A stretch of DNA of 5,808 bases. It comes from an uncultured Dysosmobacter sp. Its GTDB lineage: Bacteria > Bacillota > Clostridia > Oscillospirales > Oscillospiraceae. Below, one piece after another: positions 5,760 through 5,808 of this stretch. The number at the start of each line of letters is the position of its first letter. Position 1 is the stretch's first letter. The translations under genes were made by a program, and so were the position numbers. The stretch is taken from NCBI GenBank assembly GCA_934504065.1, contig CAKSVQ010000139.1:1-5808 (forward strand), in the 5' to 3' direction. The notes under the pieces were generated by a model. That model saw nothing but the letters and a program-made list of their open reading frames with translations. It searched no databases and was not told the DNA's origin.

Positions 5760-5808
5760 TGTTGGCGCTACCTATTTTTCCGGGCCGTCACCAGCCAAGT
5801 ATTGTCGG
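5760..5808 (-). rRNA. 5S ribosomal RNA, 3' part only (5' part beyond the window)
   Basis: On the minus strand the segment begins CCGACAATACTTGG and ends GGTAGCGCCAAC. It shows the 5S landmarks in order: the CCGAYRRTA block, a helix with GGCTG and CGGCC closing a GTGA tetraloop, the GAAAAATAGG segment matching the conserved GAGAGTAGG region, and GCGCCAAC as the 3' strand of the terminal helix. About 49 of the usual 115-120 nt are visible. The partner strand of the terminal helix is outside the window, so the exact 3' end (5760 or 5761) is an estimate. The terminator directly behind it suggests that 5S is the last gene of an rRNA operon. Confidence 0.88.

Overview
The window is about 5.8 kb of GC-rich DNA from a chromosomal housekeeping region. 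Every gene I can support lies on the minus strand, so the window is best read from its right end to its left. Gene families, GC-rich codon use, strong AGGAGG-type ribosome binding sites and the form of the 5S rRNA 3' end suggest a GC-rich Firmicute, probably of class Clostridia (Oscillospiraceae-like). This is inferred from sequence character, not from a database match.

Layout from right to left. The 3' end of a 5S rRNA (5760-5808) is followed at once by a perfect 12-bp rho-independent terminator (5725-5757), so the window opens at the tail of an rRNA operon. A roughly 200-nt gap (5525-5724) follows, holding a plausible sigma-A-type promoter, a pair of 7-bp direct repeats and the ddl ribosome binding site. 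Then come five tightly packed genes: ddl (D-Ala-D-Ala ligase), murF (UDP-MurNAc-tripeptide:D-Ala-D-Ala ligase), an ABC-F family ATPase, a small flavodoxin-family protein, and prfA (release factor 1), which runs off the left edge. Gaps are 4 nt, an 8-nt overlap, 48 nt and 36 nt, so a single transcript is likely. No terminator is visible between the genes.

How the genes work together. Ddl makes the D-Ala-D-Ala dipeptide and MurF attaches it to the cytoplasmic peptidoglycan precursor, so the first two genes are consecutive steps of one pathway. The ABC-F protein and RF1 both act on the ribosome. The flavodoxin has no obvious link to either theme. The run therefore mixes cell-wall precursor synthesis with translation functions, next to an rRNA operon.

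I found no clear new biological system, mobile element, CRISPR array or defence locus. The observations most worth checking are a near-continuous hairpin in the flavodoxin-prfA gap that would mask the prfA ribosome binding site, and a CGHC dithiol motif in the flavodoxin-family protein. Weaker ones are the repeats and a 27-codon reading frame in the ddl leader, and the question of which ABC-F subgroup the ATPase belongs to.
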